This document shows positions 40,955-50,162 of a stretch of DNA of 50,274 bases, piece by piece. The notes beneath the pieces are model-generated. The model was not told where the DNA came from. It was given only the letters and a program-made list of their open reading frames with translations, and searched no databases. Each line of letters starts with the position of its first letter. Within the stretch, counting starts at the first letter, position 1. The stretch is from the NCBI RefSeq assembly GCF_018390735.1, contig NZ_JAHBCL010000032.1, forward strand, positions 1 to 50,274, given 5' to 3'. The stretch is from Fusibacter paucivorans. GTDB taxonomy: Bacteria > Bacillota > Clostridia > Peptostreptococcales > Acidaminobacteraceae. The position numbers and the translations under genes are program-made.

Positions 40955-41060
40955 GTGGTGTCAAAGCTATGCGGTTGCCCGTTTTGTAAAGTCTTAATCG
41001 ACAATGGAAAGAAGACTGCTCGAAGCCGATACAAGCGCTAAAATGTCACAGTAAAAGCAA

Positions 41061-41108
41061 CAGGCGCACGGGATAGGTCTAAAGGGGTAGACCATGCCGA
41101 TGCGCCTG
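41061..41108 (-). terminator. terminator of the fab operon
   Basis: CAGGCGCA (41061-41068) pairs with TGCGCCTG (41101-41108). An inner GGTCTA/TAGACC stem (41076-41081, 41088-41093) makes a long hairpin, and TTGCTTTTAC follows on the minus strand. Confidence 0.6.
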
Positions 41109-41163
41109 CTGGCAATATAGAGAATGGGTATTAAACGCTTATTTGAATGGTATCGGGACTGTA

Positions 41164-41586
41164 TTAGCCGATCATAAAAGAGAGTTCTGCTTCGCAGACC
41201 TTCTTGCCATCTACAGTTGCGATTGCTTTTCCGATGCCGTAATTATCTCTGGAGCGAATGATGGTGACAGTAAGTGTCAACGTATCACCAGGGATAACCT
41301 TTTTTCTGAATTTACATTTGTCGATACCGGCGAAATAGGCAATTTTACCGCTGTTTTCCGGTTTTTTTAACAAGGTGACCGCGCCCACTTGCGCTAGTGC
41401 CTCAACGATGAGTACACCGGGCATGACGTGTTCCTGAGGGAAATGTCCCTGAAAAAAGTATTCATTGGCTGTCACGTTTTTGATCCCCGTTGCAGAGAGA
41501 CCTTCTTCGATTTCGACGATGCGGTCGACGAGCATGAAGGGGTAACGGTGCGGGATAATAGATTGAATGGCATTGCTGTTTAACAT
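41164..41586 (-). CDS. fabZ: 3-hydroxyacyl-ACP dehydratase FabZ
   Basis: FabZ dehydrates 3-hydroxyacyl-ACP to trans-2-enoyl-ACP in fatty-acid elongation. The 140-residue hot-dog-fold protein has [14 protein letters not shown] at the N-terminus and the active-site segment [22 protein letters not shown] with the catalytic His and Glu. ATG 41586 has AGGTGA upstream; an in-frame GTG 41595 overlaps that site. It is the last gene of the fab operon, 9 bp after fabF. Confidence 0.94.
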   Translation of the reverse strand: MLNSNAIQSIIPHRYPFMLVDRIVEIEEGLSATGIKNVTANEYFFQGHFPQEHVMPGVLIVEALAQVGAVTLLKKPENSGKIAYFAGIDKCKFRKKVIPGDTLTLTVTIIRSRDNYGIGKAIATVDGKKVCEAELSFMIG

Positions 41587-41595
41587 TATGGTCAC

Positions 41596-42834
41596 CTACG
41601 CTTCAAATTTTCCGAAGATTAGCGTCGCATTATGACCGCCAAAACCGAGTGAGTTCGTCAATGTATACTGAACAGGCTGATGGCGGCCTTCGTTTGGTAC
41701 GTAATCAAGATCGCACAAGGGATCGAGTTCTTGGAGATTGATGGTTGGCGGAATATAATTATTTAAGATGGATTCGACACACACCATTGATTCAATGCCG
41801 CCCGCTGCACCGAGTAAGTGGCCTGTCATCGATTTGGTGGATGAAACGGGCACTTTGTAAGCATAATCACCAAATGCTGCTTTGATCGCAGCGGTTTCGA
41901 AGATGTCATTATACGGTGTGCTGGTGCCGTGTGCATTGATGTAGCTAATTTGTTCTGGCGCTAAGCCTGCGTCTTTTAGTGCGCGTTTAATGGCGCGTGC
42001 GCCGCCTTCGCCGCCTGGTGCTGGTGTTGTGATATGATGGGAGTCACTGGTAGAACCATAACCCAATACCTCGGCATAAATCGTAGCACCGCGTTTCTGT
42101 GCATGTTCCAGTGTTTCGAGCACGAGCATTGCGGCACCTTCCGACATGACAAAACCACTGCGTTCTTTGTCAAATGGAATGGAGGCGCGCATAGGATCAT
42201 GTGCTTCACAGAGTGCTGTCATCGCTTGAAAGCCACCGATGCCAAGTTTTGAAATTGAAGCTTCTGCGCCGCCGGCAATGATGACATCGTGATAGCCGCC
42301 TCTCAGTTCTTTCAGTGCTTCACCAATGGCGCTGGCGCTAGAAGCGCAAGCGGTGTTGTATGTCAAGCACGATCCTTTAACACCCAATGCGATGGAAACA
42401 TTACCCGCAGCCATGTTGGAAATGGACATGGGGATAAAGAATGGTGAGATTCGATCTGCACCGACGGTGGTGAGTTTTGCAGCATTTTCCTCAATCGTGT
42501 TGAGACCGCCAATGCCGCTCCCGAGATAAACGCCGATATTTTCTGCGTTGTCATCATTGATTTCGAGTTTAGCATCTTCAACGGCAAGTTTTGATGCTGC
42601 AATGGCAAAGTGTGTAAAGCGATCCATACGCTTGGCTTCTTTTTTATTGATATAATCGGTTACGACAAAATCTTTGACTTCGCCTGAAACTTTTACTTTA
42701 AAGTTTTCAGTGTCAAAGGATTCGATAGGACTGATTCCGCACTTGCCTGCCATGATGGCATCCCAAAAATTCTTTCTGCCGGTCCCGATTGGTGAAATGG
42801 TTCCCATACCTGTAATGACAACTCTATTTTTCAT
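41596..42834 (-). CDS. fabF: 3-oxoacyl-ACP synthase II (FabF)
   Basis: FabF condenses malonyl-ACP with acyl-ACP. The 412-residue thiolase-fold enzyme has VVITGMGTISPIG at the start, the nucleophilic Cys in NTACASSASAIGEAL, and the two active-site His residues in NAHGTSTPYND and KSMTGHLLGAAGGIES. GFGGHNATL is near the end. GGAGG lies 11 nt upstream of the ATG. It is separated from fabG by a 133-bp gap with a long inverted repeat. Confidence 0.95.
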   Translation of the reverse strand: MKNRVVITGMGTISPIGTGRKNFWDAIMAGKCGISPIESFDTENFKVKVSGEVKDFVVTDYINKKEAKRMDRFTHFAIAASKLAVEDAKLEINDDNAENIGVYLGSGIGGLNTIEENAAKLTTVGADRISPFFIPMSISNMAAGNVSIALGVKGSCLTYNTACASSASAIGEALKELRGGYHDVIIAGGAEASISKLGIGGFQAMTALCEAHDPMRASIPFDKERSGFVMSEGAAMLVLETLEHAQKRGATIYAEVLGYGSTSDSHHITTPAPGGEGGARAIKRALKDAGLAPEQISYINAHGTSTPYNDIFETAAIKAAFGDYAYKVPVSSTKSMTGHLLGAAGGIESMVCVESILNNYIPPTINLQELDPLCDLDYVPNEGRHQPVQYTLTNSLGFGGHNATLIFGKFEA

Positions 42835-42872
42835 GAATGTTAATCCTCCGATTTATTTTAACCTTGATTGAT

Positions 42873-42947
42873 CTGGTTGATATAAGTTGTTCAAAACCAT
42901 TTCATAAGGAATAGTTATCAAGCGGTTTTGAACAACCGATAAACCAG
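42873..42947. repeat. long inverted repeat between fabG and fabF
   Basis: GTTGTTCAAAACC (42886-42898) and GGTTTTGAACAAC (42924-42936) are perfect 13-bp arms, extended by CTGGTT (42873-42878) and AACCAG (42942-42947). No T tract follows. It could be an mRNA stability or processing hairpin, or an old miniature element. Confidence 0.75.
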
Positions 42948-42967
42948 AAATGTGTAATATGAGCAAG

Positions 42968-43690
42968 CTACAGGGTCATACCGCCGTCAACCTGAATGAC
43001 TTGTCCTGTAATATAATTGGCATCATCTGAAGCGAGGAAGACGACTGCTTTTGCGATATCTTCCGGTTTGCCAAAACGCGCCAGCGGAATTCTGTCAACC
43101 GATGCTGTTTTGGCTTCTTCGCTGATCGCATCGGTCATTTGCGTTTCGATAAAGCCGGGGGCGATGGCATTAACGGTAATATTACGGGGTGCGAGTTCTT
43201 TTGCGATTGCTTTGGTAAAACCGATGATCCCTGCTTTAGAGGCTGCGTAGTTGGCTTGTCCCGCATTGCCGAAAATGCCAACGACTGATGAAATATTGAT
43301 GATGCGGCCAAAACGCTGTTTGACCATCATGCGGCTGACGTGTTTAGTGCAGTTGAAAGTACCTTTTAAATTGGTCGTGTTAACAGCATCAAAATCAGCT
43401 TCGCTCATACGCATAATCAAGTTATCGCGCGCAATGCCGGCATTGTTGACAAGTAAGTCTACCCTGCCAAAATGTGTTTTGGCGGCACTGATAATTGCTT
43501 CGGATTCTTCAAAGGAACCGACGTCGCCCTGAACCAAAACAACTTCTGTGGTAAGGGTAGCGGCGAGTGCTTCGAGTTCATCTCGACTCGCACGGTAATT
43601 TAAAACTAAATTGTATCCGTTTTCAGACAGTGCCTTTGCGATGGCGCTGCCGATTCCGCGACTGGCGCCAGTGACAATTGCAACTTTCAT
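42968..43690 (-). CDS. fabG: 3-oxoacyl-ACP reductase FabG
   Basis: FabG reduces 3-oxoacyl-ACP with NADPH. The 240-residue short-chain dehydrogenase has GASRGIGSAIAKAL at the N-terminus, LVNNAGIARDNLIMRM, the catalytic Ser in INISSVVG, YAASKAG (Tyr and Lys) and the end block GQVIQVDGGMTL. GAGGTG precedes ATG 43690. It lies between fabD and fabF in the fab operon. Confidence 0.95.
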   Translation of the reverse strand: MKVAIVTGASRGIGSAIAKALSENGYNLVLNYRASRDELEALAATLTTEVVLVQGDVGSFEESEAIISAAKTHFGRVDLLVNNAGIARDNLIMRMSEADFDAVNTTNLKGTFNCTKHVSRMMVKQRFGRIINISSVVGIFGNAGQANYAASKAGIIGFTKAIAKELAPRNITVNAIAPGFIETQMTDAISEEAKTASVDRIPLARFGKPEDIAKAVVFLASDDANYITGQVIQVDGGMTL

Positions 43691-43743
43691 GTATTCACCT
43701 CAACTCTGTATTATTACAACTGAAATAGTGTAGATGACGATTT

Positions 43744-44700
43744 TTAGATGGCGCGCTCTTGGTGTTGAGCGGACAGGTAATCGACAGCTTGATTCAATGA
43801 ATCGATATCATTGATCGAGAGGACTTTGATCTTTCGGTTTATTTTTGCAATAAAGCTCGAAAGTGCTGTACCCGGGCCAAACTCAACGATGGTATCGATG
43901 CCCATCGCCGTCATGGACTCGATGCATTCGATCCAACGAACGGCACTGGTAACCTGTTTTGCCAAGTAGTTAGGAATATGGTTTTCCGAAGGGACGATAC
44001 GACCGTTGACATTTGAAATAACGGGCACTTTCATCTCGCCGAAACGGATGGTTTCAAGTTCAGCTGCTAATTGTTCTTCTGCGGGTTTAAGCATGGATGT
44101 GTGGAATGGTGCACTGACTGGAAGCGGCAGTGCGCGTTTGGCACCAGCTTCCTTTGCAATTGATTCGACCTTGTCCAGCGCTTTGAGTTCACCGCCGAGG
44201 ACGATCTGTTTTGGCGAATTGTAGTTGCAGACCTCGACAGTGCCGTAGGCAGACGCTTCTTCGGCAACGCGTTCTGTATCTTCGACGGATAATCCCATGA
44301 CGGCAACCATGCCGCCGACCCCCATTGGCACGGCCTCCTGCATAAAGGCGCCGCGCTTTTTAACGAGTTGAACGGCATCGTCAAATGCAATGGAACCCGA
44401 TGCAACGTGTGCGGTATATTCTCCTAAGCTAAGGCCGGCAACTGCTGTCGGCTTGATATTGATTTTAGATTCGAAAGCTTTGAGCATGGCAACGGAAGTT
44501 GTCAGGATCGCAGGTTGTGTAATTTCAGTTTCATTTAGTTTTGTTTGAGGACCGTTGAAGCAAAGGGTTTTTAGATCGTAACCCAAAGCCAAATTTGCAC
44601 GGTCGTATACCACGCGTGCATTTTCGAATTGATCGTAGAATGCTTGTCCCATACCTTCTTTTTGTGCGCCTTGTCCGGCAAATACATAACCGATTTTCAT
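43744..44700 (-). CDS. fabD: malonyl-CoA:ACP transacylase FabD
   Basis: FabD loads malonate onto ACP. The 318-residue protein starts YVFAGQGAQKEGMGQAF and has the nucleophile motif GLSLGEYTAHVASG, the RGAFMQEAVP segment with the carboxylate-binding Arg, and PVSAPFHTSMLKPAE with the catalytic His. ATG 44700 gives the family N-terminus behind GAGG; the frame extends to 44778 without a better site. It follows fabK in the operon. Confidence 0.94.
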   Translation of the reverse strand: MKIGYVFAGQGAQKEGMGQAFYDQFENARVVYDRANLALGYDLKTLCFNGPQTKLNETEITQPAILTTSVAMLKAFESKINIKPTAVAGLSLGEYTAHVASGSIAFDDAVQLVKKRGAFMQEAVPMGVGGMVAVMGLSVEDTERVAEEASAYGTVEVCNYNSPKQIVLGGELKALDKVESIAKEAGAKRALPLPVSAPFHTSMLKPAEEQLAAELETIRFGEMKVPVISNVNGRIVPSENHIPNYLAKQVTSAVRWIECIESMTAMGIDTIVEFGPGTALSSFIAKINRKIKVLSINDIDSLNQAVDYLSAQHQERAI

Positions 44701-44835
44701 CTTCTGAACCTCACTTTCATTGATGGTAGACCAGTGACCGTTTAACGATAATACTGAAAACAGCATTTTTGGCAGCATGTCATCAAATGTTATCAGGCAG
44801 CTTCTAAATCAAACGGTGTGCTATGTTCGCTTATA

Positions 44836-45783
44836 TTAATAGTTTATTTTTGACAGTGTACGGTTAATGACTTTGTGACAGTCGTCAAACATCTCGGTAA
44901 TGATTTCCGATGCCGTTTGCGATTGACGAACGAGTCCGGCTATTTGGCCGGCCATGACCGAGCCAAGGACGACATCACCATCGACAGCGGCACGTTTTAA
45001 TGCGCCGGAGCCAAGTGCGTCAATCGCCTCAGCGGGTGCGTTGTTTTTTTCAAGTTCTGAAAACTGTCGATACAGTTTGTTTTTCAGGATGCGGACAGGA
45101 TGGCCTGTTGAGCGGCCAGAAACCACTGATGATGTATCTTTGGCATCTAGGATCATTTGCTTATAATGATCGTGTACGGTACATTCTTTTGCCACGAGAA
45201 ATCGCGTGCCGACTTGAATGCCGTCAGCGCCGAGCATAAAGGCGGCGGCAGCGCCGCGACCGTCTGCAATTCCGCCGGCACTGATTACGGGACATTGAAC
45301 GGCATCAATGACTTGCGGTGTCAGCGCCATCGTCGTCAGTTCGCCGATGTGTCCGCCGGCTTCAGTGCCCTCTGCGATGACGGCATTGACGCCGAGTCCT
45401 TCCATGCGTCTGGCCAGTGCAACGGATGCGACGACTGGTATGACCATAATGCCGGCAGCTTTTAGTGCGTCGATATATTTACCAGGGCTTCCTGCACCGG
45501 TTATGACAATGGGAACTGCTTCGTCGATGGCGAGCTGTATAATATCATCTGCGTGCGGGCTGAGGAGCATGACGTTAAGCGCGTAGGGCTTTGTGGTCAT
45601 TGTCTTAATTTTTTTTACTTGTGCTTCGACGTGGATCCTTTCAGCATTGCCACCTGCAATAACACCCAAACCGCCGGCTTCTGAAACCGCAGCGGCAAGT
45701 GATGCATCTGAAATCCAAGCCATGCCGCCTTGAATGATAGGATATTCAATTCCGAGCATTGCACATAAAGATGTCTTGATCAT
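44836..45783 (-). CDS. fabK: enoyl-ACP reductase II (FabK, FMN-dependent)
   Basis: FabK reduces trans-2-enoyl-ACP, the last step of each elongation cycle, and is the FMN-dependent, triclosan-tolerant alternative to FabI. The 315-residue TIM-barrel protein of the nitronate-monooxygenase-like family starts LCAMLGIEYPIIQGGMAWIS. It shows GLGVIAGGNA, the flavin-site region IAEGTEAGGHIGELTTMALTPQV and SAGGIADGRGAAAAFMLGADGIQVGTRFL. GGAGG lies just upstream of ATG 45783. Its place inside the fab cluster supports FabK over nitronate monooxygenase. Confidence 0.92.
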   Translation of the reverse strand: MIKTSLCAMLGIEYPIIQGGMAWISDASLAAAVSEAGGLGVIAGGNAERIHVEAQVKKIKTMTTKPYALNVMLLSPHADDIIQLAIDEAVPIVITGAGSPGKYIDALKAAGIMVIPVVASVALARRMEGLGVNAVIAEGTEAGGHIGELTTMALTPQVIDAVQCPVISAGGIADGRGAAAAFMLGADGIQVGTRFLVAKECTVHDHYKQMILDAKDTSSVVSGRSTGHPVRILKNKLYRQFSELEKNNAPAEAIDALGSGALKRAAVDGDVVLGSVMAGQIAGLVRQSQTASEIITEMFDDCHKVINRTLSKINY

Positions 45784-45865
45784 AAAACCTCCGGAGTAGC
45801 GCATTAGTCTTCCTTATTATAAGGGCGCTTGTTTATAAAAAGTTTATAAATGTCCTTATAAAGAA

Positions 45866-45892
45866 AATCCTAGACAAGGCTAGGATTTTTTT
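45866..45892. terminator. hairpin with T tracts between acpP and fabK
   Basis: AATCCTAG (45866-45873) pairs with CTAGGATT (45880-45887). T runs flank it on the plus strand, and a shorter run on the minus strand. It may partially terminate the acpP transcript, giving more acpP than fab mRNA. Confidence 0.6.
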
Positions 45893-45935
45893 ACTTTTAT
45901 GTTTTCAATTGATTTATATTATGAGTAATCCGTTT

Positions 45936-46157
45936 CTATTTGTCGATATAATTAACGATGTCACCAACCGTTTTAATATTGACGGTATCTTTCTCATCGA
46001 CTTTGATGCCGAAAGCATCTTCGATGGACATGATTAAGTCGACCATATCTAATGAGTCAGCACCCAAATCTTCGCGGATATTGCTCTCAAGTGTTACTTC
46101 ATCTGCATCCAAACCCAATTCCTCTACCAGTAAATCTTTTACCTTTTCAAATGTCAT
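45936..46157 (-). CDS. acpP: acyl carrier protein
   Basis: A 73-residue acidic protein that carries growing acyl chains on a phosphopantetheine arm. The attachment motif GADSLDMVDLIMSIE contains the modified Ser. It is the right length and charge for the family. ATG 46157 follows GGAGGAAC at 8-nt spacing; upstream codons from 46181 overlap the ribosome binding site. It heads the fab operon. A sigma-A promoter and FabT-like boxes lie upstream. Confidence 0.95.
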   Translation of the reverse strand: MTFEKVKDLLVEELGLDADEVTLESNIREDLGADSLDMVDLIMSIEDAFGIKVDEKDTVNIKTVGDIVNYIDK

Positions 46158-46170
46158 TGCTTGTTCCTCC

Positions 46171-46214
46171 TTGATATTCAATTATATAATGATAAAATTC
46201 ATTTGATATTCAAA
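46171..46214. promoter_or_regulatory. two FabT-like operator boxes upstream of acpP
   Basis: TTTGATATTCAAA (46202-46214) is a perfect palindrome of the TTTGA-N3-TCAAA type described for FabT, the MarR-family repressor of fatty-acid synthesis. A shorter copy, TTGATATTCAA, is at 46171-46181 next to the ribosome binding site. The first box lies just downstream of the predicted transcription start, a repressing position. Confidence 0.6.
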
Positions 46215-46229
46215 CTAATTGACATACAA

Positions 46230-46258
46230 AGTATAGAAGATTGTGAAGCTTCAATCAA
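46230..46258 (-). promoter_or_regulatory. promoter of the acpP-fab operon
   Basis: Minus strand TTGATT (46258-46253), a 17-bp spacer and TATACT (46235-46230). Transcription would start about 46224, immediately before the FabT-like box. Confidence 0.6.
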
Positions 46259-46264
46259 GGCATT

Positions 46265-46600
46265 TTATAAATTGTTTATAATTCCGTATAAAATGTTCAT
46301 AAAGCATAGCTGCAGTGATACAATACCGAAATGATGGTTGCTTAGAGCGGCGATCTGTAGAGATACAATACGAAAAATATGAACATTATTAATAGAAAGC
46401 AAATAAAAGAACGTATATCCATAAATGAAAAGTGCATAAAAAGCATAATTATGCAAGGTGGGTGCTTTAAAAAATAAAGATATGTTATTTTGTCCGCGGT
46501 AGGCAATCGAATTAAATAAAGTTAAATGTCCCCTTTTGTTTATTATATTCGATAAAGGTGATGATAAAGGGGCGAAAGTACAGTTTCTTAAACAAAACGG
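46265..46600. other. non-coding gap between the divergent fab and pyc promoters
   Basis: AT-rich DNA without a supportable gene; the short minus-strand frame at 46265-46456 has no ribosome binding site. No clear operator for pyc was found. Confidence 0.5.
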
Positions 46601-46629
46601 TTGTATTTTTATGAAAAGATTGCTATATT
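46601..46629 (+). promoter_or_regulatory. promoter of pyc
   Basis: TTGTAT (46601-46606), a 17-bp spacer and TATATT (46624-46629), 27 bp before the start codon, leaving a very short leader. Confidence 0.55.
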
Positions 46630-46655
46630 AGTATGAAATATATGGAGGCAAGCAA

Positions 46656-49600
46656 ATGAAAAAGTTTAAAAGGGTTTTAGTCGCAAACCGTGGTGAGATT
46701 GCGATACGGGTTTTCAGAGCCTGCCACGAACTCGGCATTAGAACAGTTGCCATTTATTCTAGAGAAGATCAGAATTCACTTTTCCGAACAAAAGCGGACG
46801 AATCCTATCTAATTGGCCAGAACAAGGGGCCGATTGATGCTTATTTAGATATTGATGAAATCGTAAGAATTGCTGTAAAAAAGGGTGTTGATGCCATTCA
46901 CCCAGGCTATGGTTTCCTTGCGGAAAACCCGGAGTTTGCAAAGAAATGTCAAGATGCCGGCATTGAATTCATCGGCCCGACGCCGGAGATGATGATTGCC
47001 GTTGGCGATAAGATTAAGTCGAAGATTGTTGCAGTGGCAGCAGGCGTACCCGTTATTCCAGGTGTTGAAAAGCCAATTGCAACGGATGAAGAAGCGGTAT
47101 CATTTGCAAAGCAGGCAGGTTATCCTGTGATCCTCAAAGCATCTGCAGGCGGAGGCGGAAGAGGAATGCGAATCGTTAGAGATGAGCGTGCATTGCTCGG
47201 AGAATACCGCATGGCAAAGAATGAAGCGAAAAAGGCATTCGGTAATGATGATATATTTATTGAGAAATATCTTGAAGCGCCAAAACATATAGAAGTACAG
47301 CTGCTGGGGGATAAACACGGCAATATTGTACATCTCTATGAGCGCGATTGCTCCATCCAAAGACGGCATCAAAAGGTGATTGAGTTTACGCCGGCGCTTA
47401 GTATATCGACAGCGCAGCGTGAGGCCATTTGCGGCGATGCGATTAAAATTGCGGCGTCTGTCAATTACCGTGGTGCGGGAACGGCAGAATTTCTCGTCGA
47501 TAAAAGCGGCAAACACTATTTTATTGAAATGAATCCGCGGATTCAGGTCGAGCATACAGTATCAGAAATGGTAACGGGCATTGATATCGTCCAAAGCCAA
47601 ATTCTAGTAGCGGAGGGCTACGCACTCGATTCAGATGAAATCGGCATTAAAAAACAATCGGATATCGAAGCGCGCGGTTATGCTATTCAATGTCGTGTGA
47701 CAACAGAAGATCCTAAAAATGACTTTATGCCTGATACGGGAAAAATAGATGTGTATCGTACAGGCAGCGGTTTTGGCGTTCGTCTCGACGGCGGCAATGG
47801 TTTTACCGGCGCCGTTATTACGCCATACTATGACAGTTTACTCGTTAAGTGTACGACGTGGTCTCGAACATTCGAAGATGCGATCCGCAAGTCGATACGC
47901 GCCGTGAAGGAAATCAAGATTAGCGGTGTTAAGACGAATACGGACTTCCTTATTAATGTTCTCAACCATCCGACGTTTAAAGCCGGGCAATGTGATACGA
48001 ATTTTATCGCAGAAAATAAATCCTTGACGGATTTTAAATCAAAGACGGATAAAGAACTTCGCGTGCTCTCGTTTATCGGTGAAAAAGTCGTCAATGAAAC
48101 AAAGGGCAATAAACAGGAGTACGACGTGCCTGTCGTTCCGAAATTTGATGAGAAAACGCTGCAGTTTGGGACAAAGCAAATTCTCGATCAAAAAGGTGCT
48201 AAGGGGCTAATGGACTGGATTCGCGGACAGCAGAATCTTCTCATTACCGATACGACCATGCGCGATGCGCATCAATCGCTGATGGCGACGCGTGTGCGAA
48301 CCGTTGATATGAAAAAGATTGCCAGAGCGACGGCAGCGATGGCACCGGAACTCTTTTCACTTGAAATGTGGGGTGGTGCAACGTTTGATGTTGCGTTCCG
48401 CTTCTTAAAAGAGAATCCTTGGGAACGTCTGGATGTTATTCGGGAACGCGTTCCGAATCTCCTGTTGCAAATGTTAATCAGGGGTTCAAATGGCGTCGGC
48501 TACAAGAATTATCCGGATAATGTCATCAAGGCTTTGGTAGAAGAAGCAGCAATGCGCGGCATTGATGTCTTTAGAATTTTTGATTCGCTTAACTGGATTG
48601 ACGGCATGAAATATACCATTGATCAAGTGCTTCAAACCGGTAAGGTTGCAGAGGCTACGATTTGCTATACAGGTGATATCCTCGACGAGTCACGCGATAA
48701 ATATTCGCTCAAATATTATGTGAATATGGCAAAGGAACTTGAGAAGACGGGTGCACACATGATCGGCATCAAAGACATGTCAGCACTGTTGAAACCGTAT
48801 GCGGCAAAAAAACTGGTAACGGCGCTTAAAAATGAAGTGACCATTCCTATTCACCTGCATACACACGATACCACGGGCAACGGTGTTTCTGCAATGCTCA
48901 TGGCTGCCGAGGCAGGTGTTGACATTGTCGATGCGGCATTCAGCAGCATGTCGGGGCTGTCAAGCCAACCATCGCTGAACAGTATCGTAGCGGCAATGCA
49001 GAATTCCAATCGGGATACGGGGATCAACCTTGATCATATTCAGCAGATTTCGGATTACTGGGGCAATGTTAGACCGGTATACAAACAGTTTGAATCAGAT
49101 CTTAAGACAGCTAGTGCTGAAATCTATAAATATGAGATTCCAGGTGGCCAATATTCAAATCTAAAACCACAGGTTGAGAGTTTTGGCCTCGGTCATAAAT
49201 TTGGCGAAGTGAAGGAAATGTATAAAACGGTCAACGATATGTTAGGCGATATTATTAAAGTAACACCTTCATCTAAAGCCGTTGGCGACATGGCGATCTT
49301 TATGGTTCAGAACGAGTTGACGCCGGAAAACATTTACGATAAAGGAAAGAACCTAGCGTATCCTGATTCGATTATTTCATATTTTAAAGGCCTTATGGGT
49401 CAGCCGCAGGGCGGATTTCCTGAGCCGCTTCAAAAATTGGTGCTCAAGGACGAAAAGCCGATTACTTGTCGTCCGGGAGACTTGCTGCCGCCGGAAGACT
49501 TTGGTGAAATCGATACGCATTTGAGAAATAAGTATAAAATTAAACCGTCGAAGTCGGATATCGTCAGTTATGCCCTCTATCCAAAAGTGATTGATGAGTA

Positions 49601-50084
49601 CTTTGACTATCTTCAAAAAACGGGTGATTTTAGCCGTATGGGCAGTGATGTCTTCTTCCATGGTCTCAAGGAAAATGAAACATGTGAAGTTGAAATCGAA
49701 GATGGCAAAATTCTTATTGTGAAGCTTTTGGAAATTGGCAAACTGCAAAACGATGGTCAGCGCAACGTTATTTTCGAAGTGAACGGGAATCGCAGAGAAG
49801 TTTCGATTAAAGATACGGCATCAAAACAAGTGGCGCAAACATCTAGTATCGTCATGGCAGATGAAGACAATCCTTGTGAAGTCGGTAGTCCAATTCCGGG
49901 TAAAGTCTTTAAAATTCTCGTTCAGGAAGGGGATGCTGTCGAAGAAAATACACCGCTCTTCATCATTGAAGCCATGAAAATGGAAACGGTTGTCAGCGCA
50001 CGCCAAGCGGGAACAATTGAAAAAATTTACGTCAAACAGGAGCAAATTGTAAAATCGGGTGAATTGCTGGTCGCATTTTGCTAA
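46656..50084 (+). CDS. pyc: pyruvate carboxylase
   Basis: A biotin enzyme that carboxylates pyruvate to oxaloacetate (anaplerosis). The 1142 residues carry all domains on one chain. These are biotin carboxylase (about 1-450, with VLVANRGEIAIRVFRA, KASAGGGGRGMR and NPRIQVEHTVSE), the carboxyltransferase domain (about 525-800, with ITDTTMRDAHQSLMATRVRT and IKDMSALLKPYAAKKLV), the PC-specific allosteric/linker region, and a C-terminal biotinyl domain with the EAMKMET attachment Lys. Length and order are those of the alpha-4 type. GGAGG lies 8 nt before the ATG. It is monocistronic, with its own promoter and terminator. Confidence 0.96.
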   Translation: MKKFKRVLVANRGEIAIRVFRACHELGIRTVAIYSREDQNSLFRTKADESYLIGQNKGPIDAYLDIDEIVRIAVKKGVDAIHPGYGFLAENPEFAKKCQDAGIEFIGPTPEMMIAVGDKIKSKIVAVAAGVPVIPGVEKPIATDEEAVSFAKQAGYPVILKASAGGGGRGMRIVRDERALLGEYRMAKNEAKKAFGNDDIFIEKYLEAPKHIEVQLLGDKHGNIVHLYERDCSIQRRHQKVIEFTPALSISTAQREAICGDAIKIAASVNYRGAGTAEFLVDKSGKHYFIEMNPRIQVEHTVSEMVTGIDIVQSQILVAEGYALDSDEIGIKKQSDIEARGYAIQCRVTTEDPKNDFMPDTGKIDVYRTGSGFGVRLDGGNGFTGAVITPYYDSLLVKCTTWSRTFEDAIRKSIRAVKEIKISGVKTNTDFLINVLNHPTFKAGQCDTNFIAENKSLTDFKSKTDKELRVLSFIGEKVVNETKGNKQEYDVPVVPKFDEKTLQFGTKQILDQKGAKGLMDWIRGQQNLLITDTTMRDAHQSLMATRVRTVDMKKIARATAAMAPELFSLEMWGGATFDVAFRFLKENPWERLDVIRERVPNLLLQMLIRGSNGVGYKNYPDNVIKALVEEAAMRGIDVFRIFDSLNWIDGMKYTIDQVLQTGKVAEATICYTGDILDESRDKYSLKYYVNMAKELEKTGAHMIGIKDMSALLKPYAAKKLVTALKNEVTIPIHLHTHDTTGNGVSAMLMAAEAGVDIVDAAFSSMSGLSSQPSLNSIVAAMQNSNRDTGINLDHIQQISDYWGNVRPVYKQFESDLKTASAEIYKYEIPGGQYSNLKPQVESFGLGHKFGEVKEMYKTVNDMLGDIIKVTPSSKAVGDMAIFMVQNELTPENIYDKGKNLAYPDSIISYFKGLMGQPQGGFPEPLQKLVLKDEKPITCRPGDLLPPEDFGEIDTHLRNKYKIKPSKSDIVSYALYPKVIDEYFDYLQKTGDFSRMGSDVFFHGLKENETCEVEIEDGKILIVKLLEIGKLQNDGQRNVIFEVNGNRREVSIKDTASKQVAQTSSIVMADEDNPCEVGSPIPGKVFKILVQEGDAVEENTPLFIIEAMKMETVVSARQAGTIEKIYVKQEQIVKSGELLVAFC

Positions 50085-50111
50085 GCACATGACGTTAGAG
50101 CATTTAGTGAG

Positions 50112-50161
50112 AAAGTGCTGTTGTAAATCTAAGCCATTAGATAAGCAACGGCACTTTTTTT
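50112..50161 (+). terminator. terminator of pyc
   Basis: AAAGTGCTGTTG (50112-50123) pairs with CAACGGCACTTT (50146-50157), one G-U pair, followed by more T. A group II intron starts immediately after the T tract. Confidence 0.85.
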
Positions 50162-50162
50162 G

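Noticed and set aside
46265-46456. Minus-strand 63-codon frame upstream of acpP
   Set aside because: It lies in AT-rich promoter DNA, lacks a ribosome binding site and has Tyr/Phe/Ile-rich random-looking composition.
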